Shown in pieces: positions 10,761-22,611 of a stretch of 64,000 nucleotides of DNA. The first letter of the stretch is position 1. Every line of letters starts with the position of its first letter. The position numbers were made by a program, and so were the translations under genes. Under the pieces are notes generated by a model. The model saw only the letters and a list, made by a program, of their open reading frames with translations. It was not told the DNA's origin and did not search any database. Source of the stretch: Madurella fahalii (taxonomy: Eukaryota > Ascomycota > Sordariomycetes > Sordariales); NCBI GenBank assembly GCA_029876055.1, contig CM056876.1:2852001-2916000 (forward strand). Reading direction: 5' to 3'.

Positions 10761-12371
10761 CTTAGCCGGGGAGGCCACTAGCAAGCCGTTCGGCGCCCTC
10801 AGTCACACCGATAACCCATAGGCCGGGATGGCATCCATATATCTTGGTTCTTCAAAGTCTCCTTTTTCCTCTTTCGCAAATGATACCTATAGATTCCCTT
10901 GGTGAAGGGTTGTCGGACAACTTGGCAGTCAATGATGATTTCTCCACGTTTGACTGGGCTGCGTTTTGTGTCTGGGTTTGTTACACATCGGCGTGAAACT
11001 GGTCAACTGAGGTGGTTAAAGTACTTTGACTCTCCCTCCTCTTTCCTGTTTGGGAACGACGCCTCCTCTAATTGGCTGCCCTGCCCGAGGGTGCTTTGCG
11101 TATCTCGGCGGTTCCGGTGCAACCCACGGTCTCTCCATGTCGCATTTAAGGAATTACGATCCGTTGGGACAACCGAGAGGGGACAAAATTAGAATGACGG
11201 GCTATCGCGTGACAACTAAACTTCCTTAAGGCTATGTGTGTTGGAACAGTTCCAGAAGTGCTTGCTCGTCGTTGCCGACTGATGTGAACTCGATTCGGCT
11301 TGTTGATGACGGGGGTAGTAGTTGTATAGCCAAGAGGGCCGTGTTGAGGTTAGCAAAGATCGGCAACCGAGCGGCAAGTGGGAGGGACCGGGAGTGGCGC
11401 GCCACATGAAATAACAACGATTAGATTTTACCATGACGATATTGAAGCCATCAAAGTCCTGTAGGTTGCGCTTTGGAATTCGGAAAATACTACCGTCAAA
11501 GTGAGGTGATCACGTTACGCCGCGGCTTTCATTCCCGGGCTTTCCCTCTTGGACAACCATCTTCTACTTTCATTTCATGGCACTGCCGTTCGCTACATTC
11601 GACCCAGTGCTGCAAAGTCCCAACATCTCACGCAACGCCCCTGTCAGGTTTCAAGAAATCCATTCGCCTTGATGGATTTGCGTCGAGTGCCCCTTTTTGC
11701 ATCTATACAGCAGGGGTGTTGTTGAGGAACCCTACCAACTCTCTCTAGGGCAACCTGTACAACCACTTGATCATTTTCCCTGAAATTGTTTTTCATGCCG
11801 TGCCAGAAGCTCGGACTGAGAATGCCTCGGGTCGGGCAGTGGGTCGAATTTCAAGATGCTGACATGCGGTATTGTGCTAGTGTGCAGTAGCCGGGTTGAC
11901 TTTTCGCTTTTGATGATGACTTTACTGGGATTGCATCGTACTCGGCTTCTCCCCCGGCTGGTGATGTGACGGGAAGTGCGTTTACGGTTCACACTTCTGT
12001 CGCGTTGGATACCGCTTCCGGTTGGCACGTCAAAATTATTACCGGACAAGGGTGGGTTCAGCTAGTGGGGCGCTAGCAAGGATCCTCTGCAAGATCCCGG
12101 ACGTCTCCGCAAATTATCTCGTCACCATCTCGACTCTTGAAATGTCATCATGGGGGAATGGCGAACCGTTTGTGGGCCGGATTCCGAGATATTGTTTTTG
12201 ACTCTGCAGTACTCCAACGAAAAGGTATCATACGCGAAGACAGCCACCCAACCTAGCGACGTCTATAGCCATCAAGCTGCCCCCAGATGACCCCAAGCTC
12301 ATTTCCCCATCACCCGTGACCATTATTAGGTAACCGAAAGACCATCACATAGCGCCAGACTAGCGAATCCT
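10761..12371. other. Intergenic, nothing recognised
   Basis: About 1.6 kb between the secreted-protein gene and the convergent PLAC8 gene. Only short overlapping frames are present, with no domain, RNA gene or repeat that I can support. Confidence 0.4.
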
Positions 12372-13007
12372 TCACTGCTTCTGTTCTCCGGGGTAAGACA
12401 TGCCGCCGGGGGCCTGGTAGGCTTGCTGTACGGCGCCCTGGTTGCCCAGCTCGCGGTCCGCGGCCTCCTTGTCCTGCTGGACGATGGAGCAGCACCCGCA
12501 GCAGCAGGACGTCGCAATGTCGAACAGGCAGCTGCCCTGGAGGTTGTGCTTGGTACGGAGATCGGCGCGCTGCATGGCAACAGGGAGCCACCAGAGGCCG
12601 ACGCAGCCCGAGGCGCACATCAAGAGGCACTAGGAAACACACTGTTGTCAGCGCACGGCCCCTAGCAAATTTCGCTGGAGAAAAATGAGAGTGTGACATA
12701 CAGAAGTGTTGATGGGCTCATAGCCCTCGAGCGTCGGGCTCTTGCGCAGCCGGTGGTGAGTCCGGCCGAAGACGACGCAGGGAACGCACCAGGCGAGGAG
12801 GCACGTGTCGAGGGGGTTCCAGAACTCAAAGAACGAGTTCTTCCAGGACTGTGCGCTATCGGGCGACCGCGAGTTGATGTACTCGCCTGGCCGGGCCAGC
12901 ACGTCGTTGAAGCGCGCTGTCCACTCGGCCACATCGGCGTCGTTAATGGGTCCCGCCGCCGCCGCCGCGGGCTGCTGTTGCTGGAACTCTTGTTGCGGGG
13001 CCGCCAT
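12372..13007 (-). CDS. PLAC8-family cysteine-rich protein
   Basis: Exons on the minus strand are 13007-12702 and 12629-12372, giving 187 residues. The intron starts GTATGT and ends CTAG. The N-terminus is Gln/Ala-rich (QQEFQQQQ). The PLAC8 core has the pattern CLLAWCVPCVVFGRT, then after the junction CLLMCASGCVG and, in the second hydrophobic stretch, ATSCCCGCCSIVQQ. Fungal members of this family sit in membranes and have been tied to cadmium resistance and cell-size control in other organisms. The function here is inferred from family only. It is read away from the secreted unknown genes at 14-18 kb. Confidence 0.9.
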
Positions 13008-14296
13008 TGTAGTGGATTATCTGGGGATTAAAGATATAGGGTTCTGGAGGGGAGACGAGGCAAGGATCGTGGCTTGAGCCGGGTATCTTTGAGAGATTGT
13101 AGAAACAAGGAAAAAAGGAGCGACAAAGAACGGCTGACAGTGGTGATGGTGATGAGAGCACGGTGAAACAAAACGACGGATTATGAGGAGGCGCCGAGCT
13201 TATCTTTATACTTTTCGGGTCCAAATATCCATCTGCGCATAGACTTTGTAATCCGGGGCGTGTGGTCAAGCCCCAAACGGCTGGCTCTGCGAGTAAGCCC
13301 TGCAGTAGCCACTTTGACGGACAAGCAGCAAGCACAACATCACAGGCACTCCGGAACTTGCTGACTGGCGTTCGTCACGGTGGTGATTGGCTGTGGGTCT
13401 GTGGAGATGAAAGTGACCATGCCGTTGACTTAGGCCTGTCTATTCCCGGGCAGGGCTGAAACTTTGGCGCGCTGAACCACACCTGAACCTGGCTAAGCTT
13501 GGGGACCCCGGCTCAGCCCTGCAACTCCGGATGGAGATGATCGGGGAGAGTCAGGCCGACTCGTGCCATATCTTACGGCGCCGGGTTTCGTTGTCTCTTT
13601 GGTTCAGACGGGGCCGTGATTTTGCGTCTGCACCATTCAGGAGTTCTTGGCCAGGCCGCCCAAGCCGTCTGCGAAATCCAGGGCTCGACTGGTGCCAGGA
13701 ACGAAGCGCGCCACAGTCCCAAACAACCGGATTGGTGGCTTGTGCCAGGGTCCCAAAATTAGCCTTCCGTGTGAGAATGTACCGTTAAACTCGGCGTCCG
13801 CGGGGACCCTTGAAACTACACTCCGGCACGCATCAACATTTACCGGTGATCCTAATCTCCCTATTATTCCGTTTCAAGATGCAACAGGCGATCGGAGAGA
13901 GGGGCAGTAGTATTGTGGTATGACCGTGTTGTCTGGTGACTAGATGGAGACTCACGCTTTGGTATCCCTTTTTGTCACGGGCGGGTGAACAATCACCTCT
14001 ATATGTAGCAGACCGAGTGTAACAGCAAAAAAAAAAAAAAAAAAAAAACCTTATTGCCAAATATACTAAACTTAGCGCCAACCCAGACTTTGGGAGCTGC
14101 CAGGAACACCATCTATTGGTCTAAGAGTGTGAAAGGGGCACTGATGATTTGTTACACTTCTGAAAAACAATCTTACTTATCGGTAGCCACGGATCAACTG
14201 CATTAACGTGCAACATCGCGGCGAACTGATAATGAGAGAATAAATCAATCCATCAGGAACAGCTGGTTGACTTGCGAAGAAGATTCGATGTAATTA
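13008..14296. other. Intergenic; promoter of the PLAC8 gene and a poly-A tract
   Basis: No gene is supported. A run of more than 20 A lies at about 14027-14048. The rest is unremarkable. Confidence 0.45.
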
Positions 14297-15889
14297 TCAC
14301 TCGTCCTCCTCGTCGCTTCCATCCCCATCTTTCCTCTCCGCGTTCACCCACGCCTCAAATGCGCCAGCGGCCAGAACGCTGTGCAACGTCTCTGCATCAA
14401 TGACTCTATGCGGCACCCACTTTGACGAGATCTCGTCCGGAAGCGGCTTTGCCACGAGCGCGACGGGCACCAACACAACGCCTGAGGCTTCCATAAACCG
14501 ATGCAGCAAAGCTGTTATCCCAGGTTTAATTCTGCGCAAAGCCAGCGCCCCAGTCCCGTTAACTTCGTTCTCGTCAGCCCGGCTCAGATTGAAGCCCAGC
14601 TCTCCGCCGTCTGTAGTCGTCACCGTCAGCCAGCCGTCCTCGCTCGGACCCGTCACTTTCCCAGTATCGCCCAACACTTCAGGAGAGCCGAGCGTAACTT
14701 GGAGAGAGTCCGGAAGCGTATGAGAGACAAGCCAGCTGCAATCGGGCAAAATCTGCGGGACACAAAACCCGAGGTATGACTCCTCGGTCCGATCTTCATC
14801 CTCGTCGGCGAGATTGAACTGTAGAGTCTGGTACTTGGTCCCGTTGCGGACGGTTGTTGCCAGAGGTGCCCCCAGCCACCAGAGCATCTGTTTGACGATG
14901 GCCCGTCCGCGTGGAAGATCACCCCAGATGGCCAGCCAGGTGTGGTCAGAGGTGTAGACGCTACGGCCGCCGATAAGAGTGCTAGAGGCCCCTGAAGGCC
15001 CCGCATCCCCCAGATCGAGGATACGGAGCAGATCTTTGAGCGTCAAGTGAAGGTACCTCCCGGCGCGCTGGTGCAGAGGCCGGTCCTTCTCAGTCAGCGC
15101 AAGCCAGAGGTCGAGGTTGTAGTGCTCGCGCATGGTCAAGGCAAAACCAGCCTCTTCTCCCTCGGCGTCTCCATCCCCCAACAACTCCTCCACGACCCTC
15201 CTCGCCTCCTCCACAAGCTCATTCCACGCCGCATTCTGCCACGCGCCCTCCTCTACCGCTCCCTTCCACCTCAGCGTATAAACGTCGTCAGACGCGGCCG
15301 CGCTCTCCGCATCCTCCCCCTTCCCAAGCCACCAGTACCCGCCGTCGCTCCCGCCCTCCTCATAAAACCAACGGTATCCCTGCGCCGTGTAATCCGCCCT
15401 CTCCACAAACCGCCTCACCGCCCTCTCCGCATCCGGCCCGAGGACCCTCCCCCACGCCCTGCTCAGCATGGCCACGATCCGGCCGACATCGTCCCCGGCG
15501 CAGATGGGCGCGAACCGATACAGGAAGAGGAGCGGGATCCCCGGGTGCGCGTACCCTTCGTCCGCGGCCGCGACGGCGCGGCAGATGAGCTCCAGCTCCT
15601 CCCAGCGGAGGACGTGCGGCTGCCAGTGGGCCTGGTCGTCGTGCGCGATCTCGCGCTCCGGCAGCGACGGGGTGGAGAAGTAGAGCGGGATGTAGCAGAA
15701 GGAGGCGTCGAAGGTCATGGAGAGCGAGTACCGTCGGGCTTGCGGGTCGCGCCCGAAGGGGAAGGTGAGCGTGGCGTGCTCGAAATGCGACGAGTAGGGT
15801 GAGGGGTCGGCGACGTCGGTGATGAAGAAGAAGTCGGACCAGAAGCGCTTGTTGGGGAGGAGCGGGAGGAGGGAGGAGGGGAGGGGCAT
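14297..15889 (-). CDS. Conserved-looking protein of unknown function, 530 residues
   Basis: A single long open frame starts at the ATG complementary to 15887-15889. The composition is that of a globular soluble protein, rich in Trp and Leu (for example SKWVPHRVID, GYRWFYEEGG, TWLAIWGDLPRGR), with an acidic tail DGDGSDEEDE. I see no signal peptide, membrane segment or catalytic motif I can name. The other strand is also open in places because of the GC-rich codon use, but it lacks protein-like character. The next gene downstream on the same strand lies about 370 bases upstream of this start, so they are separate units. Confidence 0.7.
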   Translation of the reverse strand: MPLPSSLLPLLPNKRFWSDFFFITDVADPSPYSSHFEHATLTFPFGRDPQARRYSLSMTFDASFCYIPLYFSTPSLPEREIAHDDQAHWQPHVLRWEELELICRAVAAADEGYAHPGIPLLFLYRFAPICAGDDVGRIVAMLSRAWGRVLGPDAERAVRRFVERADYTAQGYRWFYEEGGSDGGYWWLGKGEDAESAAASDDVYTLRWKGAVEEGAWQNAAWNELVEEARRVVEELLGDGDAEGEEAGFALTMREHYNLDLWLALTEKDRPLHQRAGRYLHLTLKDLLRILDLGDAGPSGASSTLIGGRSVYTSDHTWLAIWGDLPRGRAIVKQMLWWLGAPLATTVRNGTKYQTLQFNLADEDEDRTEESYLGFCVPQILPDCSWLVSHTLPDSLQVTLGSPEVLGDTGKVTGPSEDGWLTVTTTDGGELGFNLSRADENEVNGTGALALRRIKPGITALLHRFMEASGVVLVPVALVAKPLPDEISSKWVPHRVIDAETLHSVLAAGAFEAWVNAERKDGDGSDEEDE

Positions 15890-16258
15890 TTTGGGATAGG
15901 GGGAATGGCGGTTGAGCTGGAGAGTTGTTGAGGACTCGGGTTGGAACTTGAAAGAGTGAGAAGGTTGTTCAGGGTCTTCTCTATCATTCTTGTCTGGTGG
16001 TTCTAAGTTCGGGTATTATATACAGCTGCCACCTCTATCCAAACTATGAGATGCTGTCAAGATTAAGCGTTTGGTGAACTGGTGACTTCAGCCACTCTCA
16101 AGCTCCGAAACACGGCATGGCGCCGGCTTGGCGCTCATCACAAACAGAGCCAATCCCGTTGTTCCCAGTCCCGACGGCGAGGCCTGCCTGGCTCCGCCAC
16201 CGCCATCGACTCAGTCATTACTACTAATTCACATACAGGCAGCGCAATCGCATGCCAA
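15890..16258. other. Short intergenic region
   Basis: About 370 bases between two minus-strand genes, holding the terminator of the secreted-protein gene and the promoter of the 530-residue gene. No other feature is seen. Confidence 0.45.
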
Positions 16259-18213
16259 TCAAAGCAGAGTATTCGCCAGGCACTGCTCCCCCTGAGGTCC
16301 GAACCCCTGGCAGAACTCGGCAATCGCTGGTGTATTGACCTCCTGAGATTTCATGTCAGCGATCCAGCGACTTTGGGACTAGGACAAAGGCAACTCACCG
16401 CAAAATTCAGGCTCCAGAGCGGTGTTTCTGTCCCAGCAACCTTCTTTGTCAGAGAGACACCGATGGAAGTCCCAAAATTCAGGCTTCCCTGGACGCCGGT
16501 CTGGAAGTTGCCGCAGACGGTGCAGTCCGTTGCTAAGTCAGGTTAGGATATAGGCGCCGCAAATCTCGACCACGACCCCCAGAGGAGCACTTACAGGCAG
16601 CAGCCTTGAGCGTAGCCGAAAGTGTGGGTGCGTCTGCTGTTAACTGTGCCGCAAACCCGGACTCTATAACATGACTTGTCAGCATTTCCGCCTCGCCTCC
16701 TCGGCACTTCCACTCCAGACTCACCAAGAACGCTAATCTCCACCCCGACCGCCCCCCTCAAGAACACACTGGCCCTCGCGTCGACCGCCGCCTCGACCTT
16801 GAACTCCTCCCCTTGGAAATCAACCCCCCACCCCTCCTTGCCCGTCCTGCTCTCATCCAAGAAATCCAACCTCGCCTTCGACCCCCCTTGCACAGTCGCG
16901 CTGCCCCCCATGGTCGCCGTGACCGACCCGCGCACGCCGCCGACCTCCATGCCCAGGCTCACCCCGACCGTCGGGCCGATGGTCAGCACCCCGGGGATGG
17001 ACACGCCGCCGGGTGCAATCTCGAACAAGGGGATCGACCTCGTCACGGGCTGCAACACGTCCCCGCGGAGGGTCACGCCGAGCAGGGCGGTGGCCGTCAG
17101 GCCCTCGGCGGGCAGCGCCACCTCGACGGCGGCGTCGGTGAGCTCGAAGAAGCGGGCCGAGAAGTGCGCCTGCAGCGTGAGCGAGCCCGCCGTGGTGCAG
17201 TCGAGGCAGGTGGCCGAGAGGGTGGTGTCGCCGCCCGACGGCGTGGTGCCGGGGAGGGTGAAGGAGAGGGACTTGGCGGTGAGGTTGGAGGCCAGCGGGA
17301 TGGTGAAGGACGGGTCGACCGACACCGACGGGTCGATGTTGTCAACGATGTCGGTGACCTTGTCGGCCGCGTCGGCCGCGCCGCCCGCGATCGCGTCGAC
17401 GGCATCGCCGACGCCCTCCGACACCGTGTCGGCCACGTCCGTGACCGTGTCGGTAATCTTGTCGCCCGCGTCCTCGAAGAAGTCGCCAACCTTGTCGAAG
17501 ATGCCCGGGTGCCGCCGGTTGGCCTTGCCGCCGGCGGCGGAGGGAGCAGGCGGCAGGGCGGCGCTGCCCACGGTGAGGTCGAAGGTGTGCGCGGCCAGCT
17601 TCCAGGTCGTGCGCTTGGCTTCGAGAACGGCGGTTTCGGCTTCGTCGTTGTAGATGAGGTCGGTCACGTTGTACACGATGCGCTCCGTGTTCCACCCGCA
17701 GGTGCCGGCGCCGACCAGAAGGAGGAAGTGGTTGTCGGCCTCTTGGTTCACCCACTGCCAAATGTCTTCGGCGTCGTTGAAGTCGGCTTCCTCGGCGAAC
17801 GCAACCTTGAACTCGCCTTCGCTTGACGGACAGGTGACTTGGCGGACCATGTCGTCGATCATCTCGAGATTCACAATGTTCTCGGTGCCGCCGGGCGTCT
17901 CGATGGTGAGCTTGGCTACCGTCCCATCCTGACCGCTCCAGTACAGCGTCTCGGCGGCCTTGAGCTCGAGGGCAGTCCTCCGGTCCCGTTTAGAGTTGCC
18001 GGGGCGAGGGATACGGAGCGGCTGGAGGATGACGGGGGCCGAGGGCGCCGGAACGATGGGCGTATCTCTGCTGCTAACATATTGAGTTTCCCTTGTCGAG
18101 ATGGGATTTCTCGAGCCGCGGAGGTGGCGAGCGCCTAGTCGTTCGACGTTTCTGGCTTGGGCATGAGTGCTAGCCGCCAGGGCCGCAGCCAAGAAAAAGT
18201 CCGGGCGAACCAT
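16259..18213 (-). CDS. Large secreted protein, DUF7029/DUF7223-like
   Basis: Minus-strand exons 18213-16725, 16663-16595, 16532-16399 and 16342-16259 encode 591 residues; phases agree at every junction. A signal peptide (MVRPDFFLAAALAASTHAQA) is followed by a Ser/Pro/Arg-rich propeptide-like stretch with KRDRR, a possible Kex2 site. Residues of about 80-210 (ETLYWSGQDGTVAKL onward) look like the fungal extracellular DUF7029 type. A striking amphipathic run follows at about 240-300, in which DKVGDFFEDAGDKITDTV and similar units recur. The remainder is beta-rich with paired Cys (CLDC, CTVC), DUF7223-like. Family names are from memory and uncertain. Likely cell surface or secreted; biochemical role unknown. 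Confidence 0.75.
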
Positions 18214-19197
18214 TGCTCAACCCGGGAAAACCTATAAAAAATAAAATAAAGAATGGACACAGCCCTGAATGAATAATGGGATGAAAAAGAACGAAAGTCT
18301 CAGGGCACCTCTCGAATTTGAGTGAGTGGCTGCTCACGGCCCACAACTATAGTACTTGCTGCTGTCATAGTATTTGCGGTAGTGGATGGCAGCCGGGTAG
18401 ACTCATTTTAAACTATTAAGCTTGTCTGCTGAAGCCGATCGGTCCGTGGATCAGCTCTGAAAGGAGGATGACCTTGGCATGTCACAGCCCCTGAGAGAAG
18501 ATGAGCGCATTGAGTTTTGCAAGTCGTTGGGCGGCGTTGCTGAGGTGCAATAAGGGGTAAGCTGCGATACGAAGGCTCCGATTCGCTGGCGGCCCCTGGC
18601 GCGCTCTTCCACTGACACACGGCATGAGACGGAACCCGGGGTAGTGGGGCTCAGCGTGCACGCCATCCCAGGAACCAATGCGTTTCAAGATCGTCGGTAT
18701 CCAACTCTGTACCGGGAATTGGATGAACCGTGGGGCGGGTCATCCGAAACATACCACCCCTTGTAGTAATTACACATCTATCATAGTATCAGGGGAACGA
18801 CGGGACCTTCCGATTTGGGAGACATCAGGCAATTGGAGCCTCACCACGCTGCCGTTAGTGTACGGTGCATGTGTCGTTGACTGTTTGTTACACTGCCTCT
18901 GAGTGTTGGTTGCGTTTAGGTGCGGTGCACTGCCTCCGTCAACGAGCACAAGCGGCCGACCAGGCAGCCAGAAAAGGCATCCGTACTTCTTGGCATCGAA
19001 TTTCATATCCCCGATCTAGATGTCATCAGGATTGTTGCGGGGGCTATGAAGTCAGCTAAGAATTAGTAGTACCTGGCCACGGCCAGAGTAGGCTCGGCAG
19101 TGAACCTGAGTCGTAAACATTTTCAAGTTCTAGTTATCAGTTGAATTGGCTGAGCTTGCAATTATTAAGCTTGGGAATTCAATCTCTATCGTGTCTC
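18214..19197. other. Intergenic, nothing recognised
   Basis: About 980 bases with the promoter of the secreted-protein gene at the left end. No gene or repeat is supported. Confidence 0.4.
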
Positions 19198-20304
19198 TCA
19201 TGTTGCTTTTCGACCACTCAATCTCCGGGCTCCAAACCGCCTTTTAGTCTCTCGAGGCCCTCGCATCAACACCCAGGACCCCGTCAGCGACATCCAGTCG
19301 TCTCCTCCCTCATCCTCCGGCACCATTATCGGAACCCATCCTTCAGCCTCAACCTGATCAACGTCGATCAGAAATTCGCATTCCCATCCGCTGTCAGACT
19401 CAGAGCCCGATTCGTCAGTGACCGGGTCAGACGCAGTTCTACCTAACAGCGGGCTTGTCGCCTTGGCTTCGTCTCCCATGTCTCCAATCTCTCCCTCTTC
19501 GTCTTCGCTCCGCTGCGCAACCATCCTGACCGTATAGACCGGCTCCTCATGAGAGATATCGTCCAGCGTAAACCCATCCTCCCTTTCGCCCTCTTCATAC
19601 CGCAGCCTGCGCTTCGACGCTCTCTTTGCCGCTCCCGCTCCCGCTCGCGCCGTCTCCATATCCATCTCTCCGTCCCTCCACCGATCACTAGGCAAAACAT
19701 CCCCGGTCCCCGCCAGCTCACGCCCGTCCCTTACAGGATCATCCAGCACCCCGACCACCCCGCTACCTCGGGTAGACTTGGGCTCCTTCCTCCACGCCCT
19801 CACCCCTGTTCCCTTCAACACATAGTACTTCCCCCCGTTACGCCCCGGCTCTCCACCAACAGCATCCAACACCTCCTTCGGCAGTCTCAACCACCGTTCC
19901 TTTCCGTCCCCAAGCCTCTTCGTCTTCCCTCCCACCGGAAGGAGGCAGTAGTACCCCCTCCCGCACAGCGCCGGACTCCTCCTCTCATAGCCCTTCTTTG
20001 TCGCCGTCTTCTTCTTCACCTGCACCCTCCTCCATGCTTCAAGCCTCTTGTTTCCTTGACGTCCCCCTCGGGTCCGCGACTTGACCGCGCCGACACGGGA
20101 CCGGGATTGCGGACGTGAACTCGCCTGCCACCATTCCCCCCCTTTGGGAACGCCCGGCAAGCTTGCCTCTTGCGGGCAGTGGGCTAGGTGGATGTCGGGT
20201 GGAAGGTGGGTCCACTCGGGGTACCGGTCGGTGGGGAGGGCGGAGGCGTCGAGCTGGGGAGGGGGTGGTTTGGGTGGGTTGGTGTGGGTGATGGGGGCTT
20301 TCAT
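19198..20304 (-). CDS. Hypothetical protein, 368 residues, basic middle and acidic C-terminus
   Basis: An intronless frame from the ATG at 20304. The N-terminus is proline-rich, then a Lys/Arg-rich stretch (RRVQVKKKTATKKGYERR) is followed by a Tyr/Cys patch (ALCGRGYYCLLP). The second half is acidic (DESGSESDSGWECEF) and ends with a Trp-containing segment, DDWMSLTGSWVLMRGP. The latter resembles the C-terminal tryptophan motifs of autophagy-type or cortical proteins only superficially. No family is recognised. Mixed charge and low complexity suggest a disordered protein. The minus-strand frame is far more protein-like than the opposite one. Confidence 0.55.
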   Translation of the reverse strand: MKAPITHTNPPKPPPPQLDASALPTDRYPEWTHLPPDIHLAHCPQEASLPGVPKGGEWWQASSRPQSRSRVGAVKSRTRGGRQGNKRLEAWRRVQVKKKTATKKGYERRSPALCGRGYYCLLPVGGKTKRLGDGKERWLRLPKEVLDAVGGEPGRNGGKYYVLKGTGVRAWRKEPKSTRGSGVVGVLDDPVRDGRELAGTGDVLPSDRWRDGEMDMETARAGAGAAKRASKRRLRYEEGEREDGFTLDDISHEEPVYTVRMVAQRSEDEEGEIGDMGDEAKATSPLLGRTASDPVTDESGSESDSGWECEFLIDVDQVEAEGWVPIMVPEDEGGDDWMSLTGSWVLMRGPRETKRRFGARRLSGRKAT

Positions 20305-22611
20305 AAGTCTTTTTGTTGTTATTTTTTGTTTATCGTCGTTTTCTTGGCAAGGATAATAATGATGCGATTTCAGTTTGAGCAGTTAGGCACGGAGTGATGA
20401 GTAAAACGTATTCAAGTCAGGTACAGAGATAGGATGGGATCACACAACATCCGAGGATTCGCATTCAGTTTTTAAAGAACCCCTTGCGGTCGAGAACATT
20501 TGTTGTTGTTGTTGTTTTTTTCGCCTCTTGGTTGGCGGTTTCGTCCATGATTGATGTGCGGGCCGCCTAGATGGCCGCTGGTCTGATTCACTTGGTTTGT
20601 AGTCACAGAGATGCCGCCTCGGTCCGGGGGGCTCCGCAGGGTGAGGCGCAGCAGGCCCTCTCCGGCCAACATGAGACCAGCGGTTCGGCCACCTTCTGGA
20701 GTGATGCCCATGATAAGTCTTCATTAGGAATTCGGATGGCGTCGGCCAGGCCAAGGCGGAACCAGGGACAAGCGGTCGGATTTGGTAATTCCGTCAACCA
20801 CTGAAGGTCTGGACTCGGCTCCACGGCTTTCGGCACTGATTGCCGTGGCAAGGTGTGTTTCACGTGAACATGAAGGGCCTGAACCGAGAGAAATAATTTG
20901 CCTCGAGTTAAATACGCGGTGGCGGCAAGTTTCTCATGCTTCTTATTTCAGGATTTGTTTCTCGTGCGTCCCTCGCGTGTACCTCGTGCTTCTCGTGCAG
21001 AAACCTTGTCTGCATTGAGTCAATCCAAGAGCGCCGCTTCGGATTGTAAGAAGTCCTTCATCATACCCCAGCATAAATGCAATTGAGGGCGTCCTCCCCT
21101 GTCCATCTCATTTCACTTTTCCTCCATCCAACTTGGGGTCAGGGTTCTAATAAACAATGGGCCTTCCTTATGTCGTCCCGTTTCGTTGGCTCTGGATTTC
21201 CTTGACGCCCCAAAGCTCGCCCGACGTGAGCTCTACAGTCTTTGACACCTGAACGAAACGGTCATCGCTAAGTAACCTATACTTTCGAATGTGACGGGGG
21301 TGGCTGGATAATGGCTAGTAGCCAGCTAATCAAAGCTTCTCGAGCGTGTGCGGGCGGCCAAGAGGTCGCAAGAGCAAGCCCCAGGTCTTGGCGACGGTGA
21401 CTCGCCTAGCAACCAGAATGGGACAATGCCATTCGGTCGGGCGAATAAAAATACTAAATGGATCGTTGCGGCATCAAAGCAGACACCTCGAGGCCGTAGG
21501 AGATTGCGAATGCGAGACGGTAGTCCTCGGGTGGCCGGCAGAGCAACCGACGAGCGTCCTCACCCAGCTGTGCGAAGACACTCCGAGGCAGAGAGCGAAA
21601 AAGATAGTTGGGAGAGTCAACCACTGTTTAGGACGTTATCAACAAAGTCATAGAGACTTAGTGTCACTTGAAGTGAGACATTGTTCTGACCTCTAATGAA
21701 CCGCTGCATAGATATCACATGGGATCTTGTCTGGCTCCTCAATCAAGCCAGTAAGTCGCAAGCAAGACACTTCACAGAACCCTGCGCAGTAAGCTCCCGG
21801 GCTGATTGGCTTGCCCTTGTGCATATACGGGGGGCAAGCGCACCGTCTCTAGGTAGAAACAGGATGCCCATCGGTCTGACAGATTTCCAATTTTCTTCAC
21901 AGGTATGGCCGGCGCGCTGAACGGTTCCGTATCGAGGCTGGACCCTCTAGGATGAACCGCGAGCTGGAGTCAGCTCGAGCTGCCTCCGTTAAGTGCCAAA
22001 GGCTCTGGATCTGTTATGCGGCATAACATGGTCAAGTTAGCAGCCGATAGTGCAGCTTTAGCAAGAACAAGACCTGGTGAGACGCTACCGTGTGTAGTTC
22101 GCTTAAAATAGGTGCCTACACTATAGCGTTGTACCAGGTTTACGATTCTACTTCGCACCGAACCCATAAGGCAGTACTATACGGAGAACGTATGACAACG
22201 CAGTTTGAGAACGTAAGTTCTAAACGTAGAAGCAGTAGATTCGGTCGGAGGGTAGGTGATGCACTATGGATAGCGGAGTTATTATTTACACGGTAATTAC
22301 ATTCAGATGGCGACTGTTAGTCGTGCAACGCGGACTAATGAAAACAAAGCGGCCTAGGTCAATCCGTGGGTATGATTATAGAGGGTTGGCATATATATTT
22401 AAAAAAGAGATGGGTCCACTGCTTTTAAGCTTCGCCCACTCTACAGCGACAGGGCTATTTTAATATTTTAATTAACTACGCTCTTTTATAATAGTAATTT
22501 AAAGCTAGGCAACACAGGATTGCTTTAGAAGGATGTTGCTATTTATCCGTACGTAGCTCTCCGAGGGCTTCTCGAATGTAACTTTGAGTTGCAAGAGGAT
22601 CTTTTTCCAGC
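20305..22611. other. Gene-poor AT-shifted region
   Basis: No gene is supported. Short frames such as 21346-21696 (+) lack any family signal. From about 22000 rightward the base composition shifts to AT, leading into transposon relics. Confidence 0.4.

Noticed and set aside
15047..15802. Long plus-strand open frame opposite the 530-residue gene
   Set aside because: The complementary frame is open only because of GC-rich codon use; its translation is Arg/Pro-rich and low-complexity.
21346..21696. 116-residue open frame
   Set aside because: No family signal, overlaps another frame of similar length, and sits in a gene-poor region.
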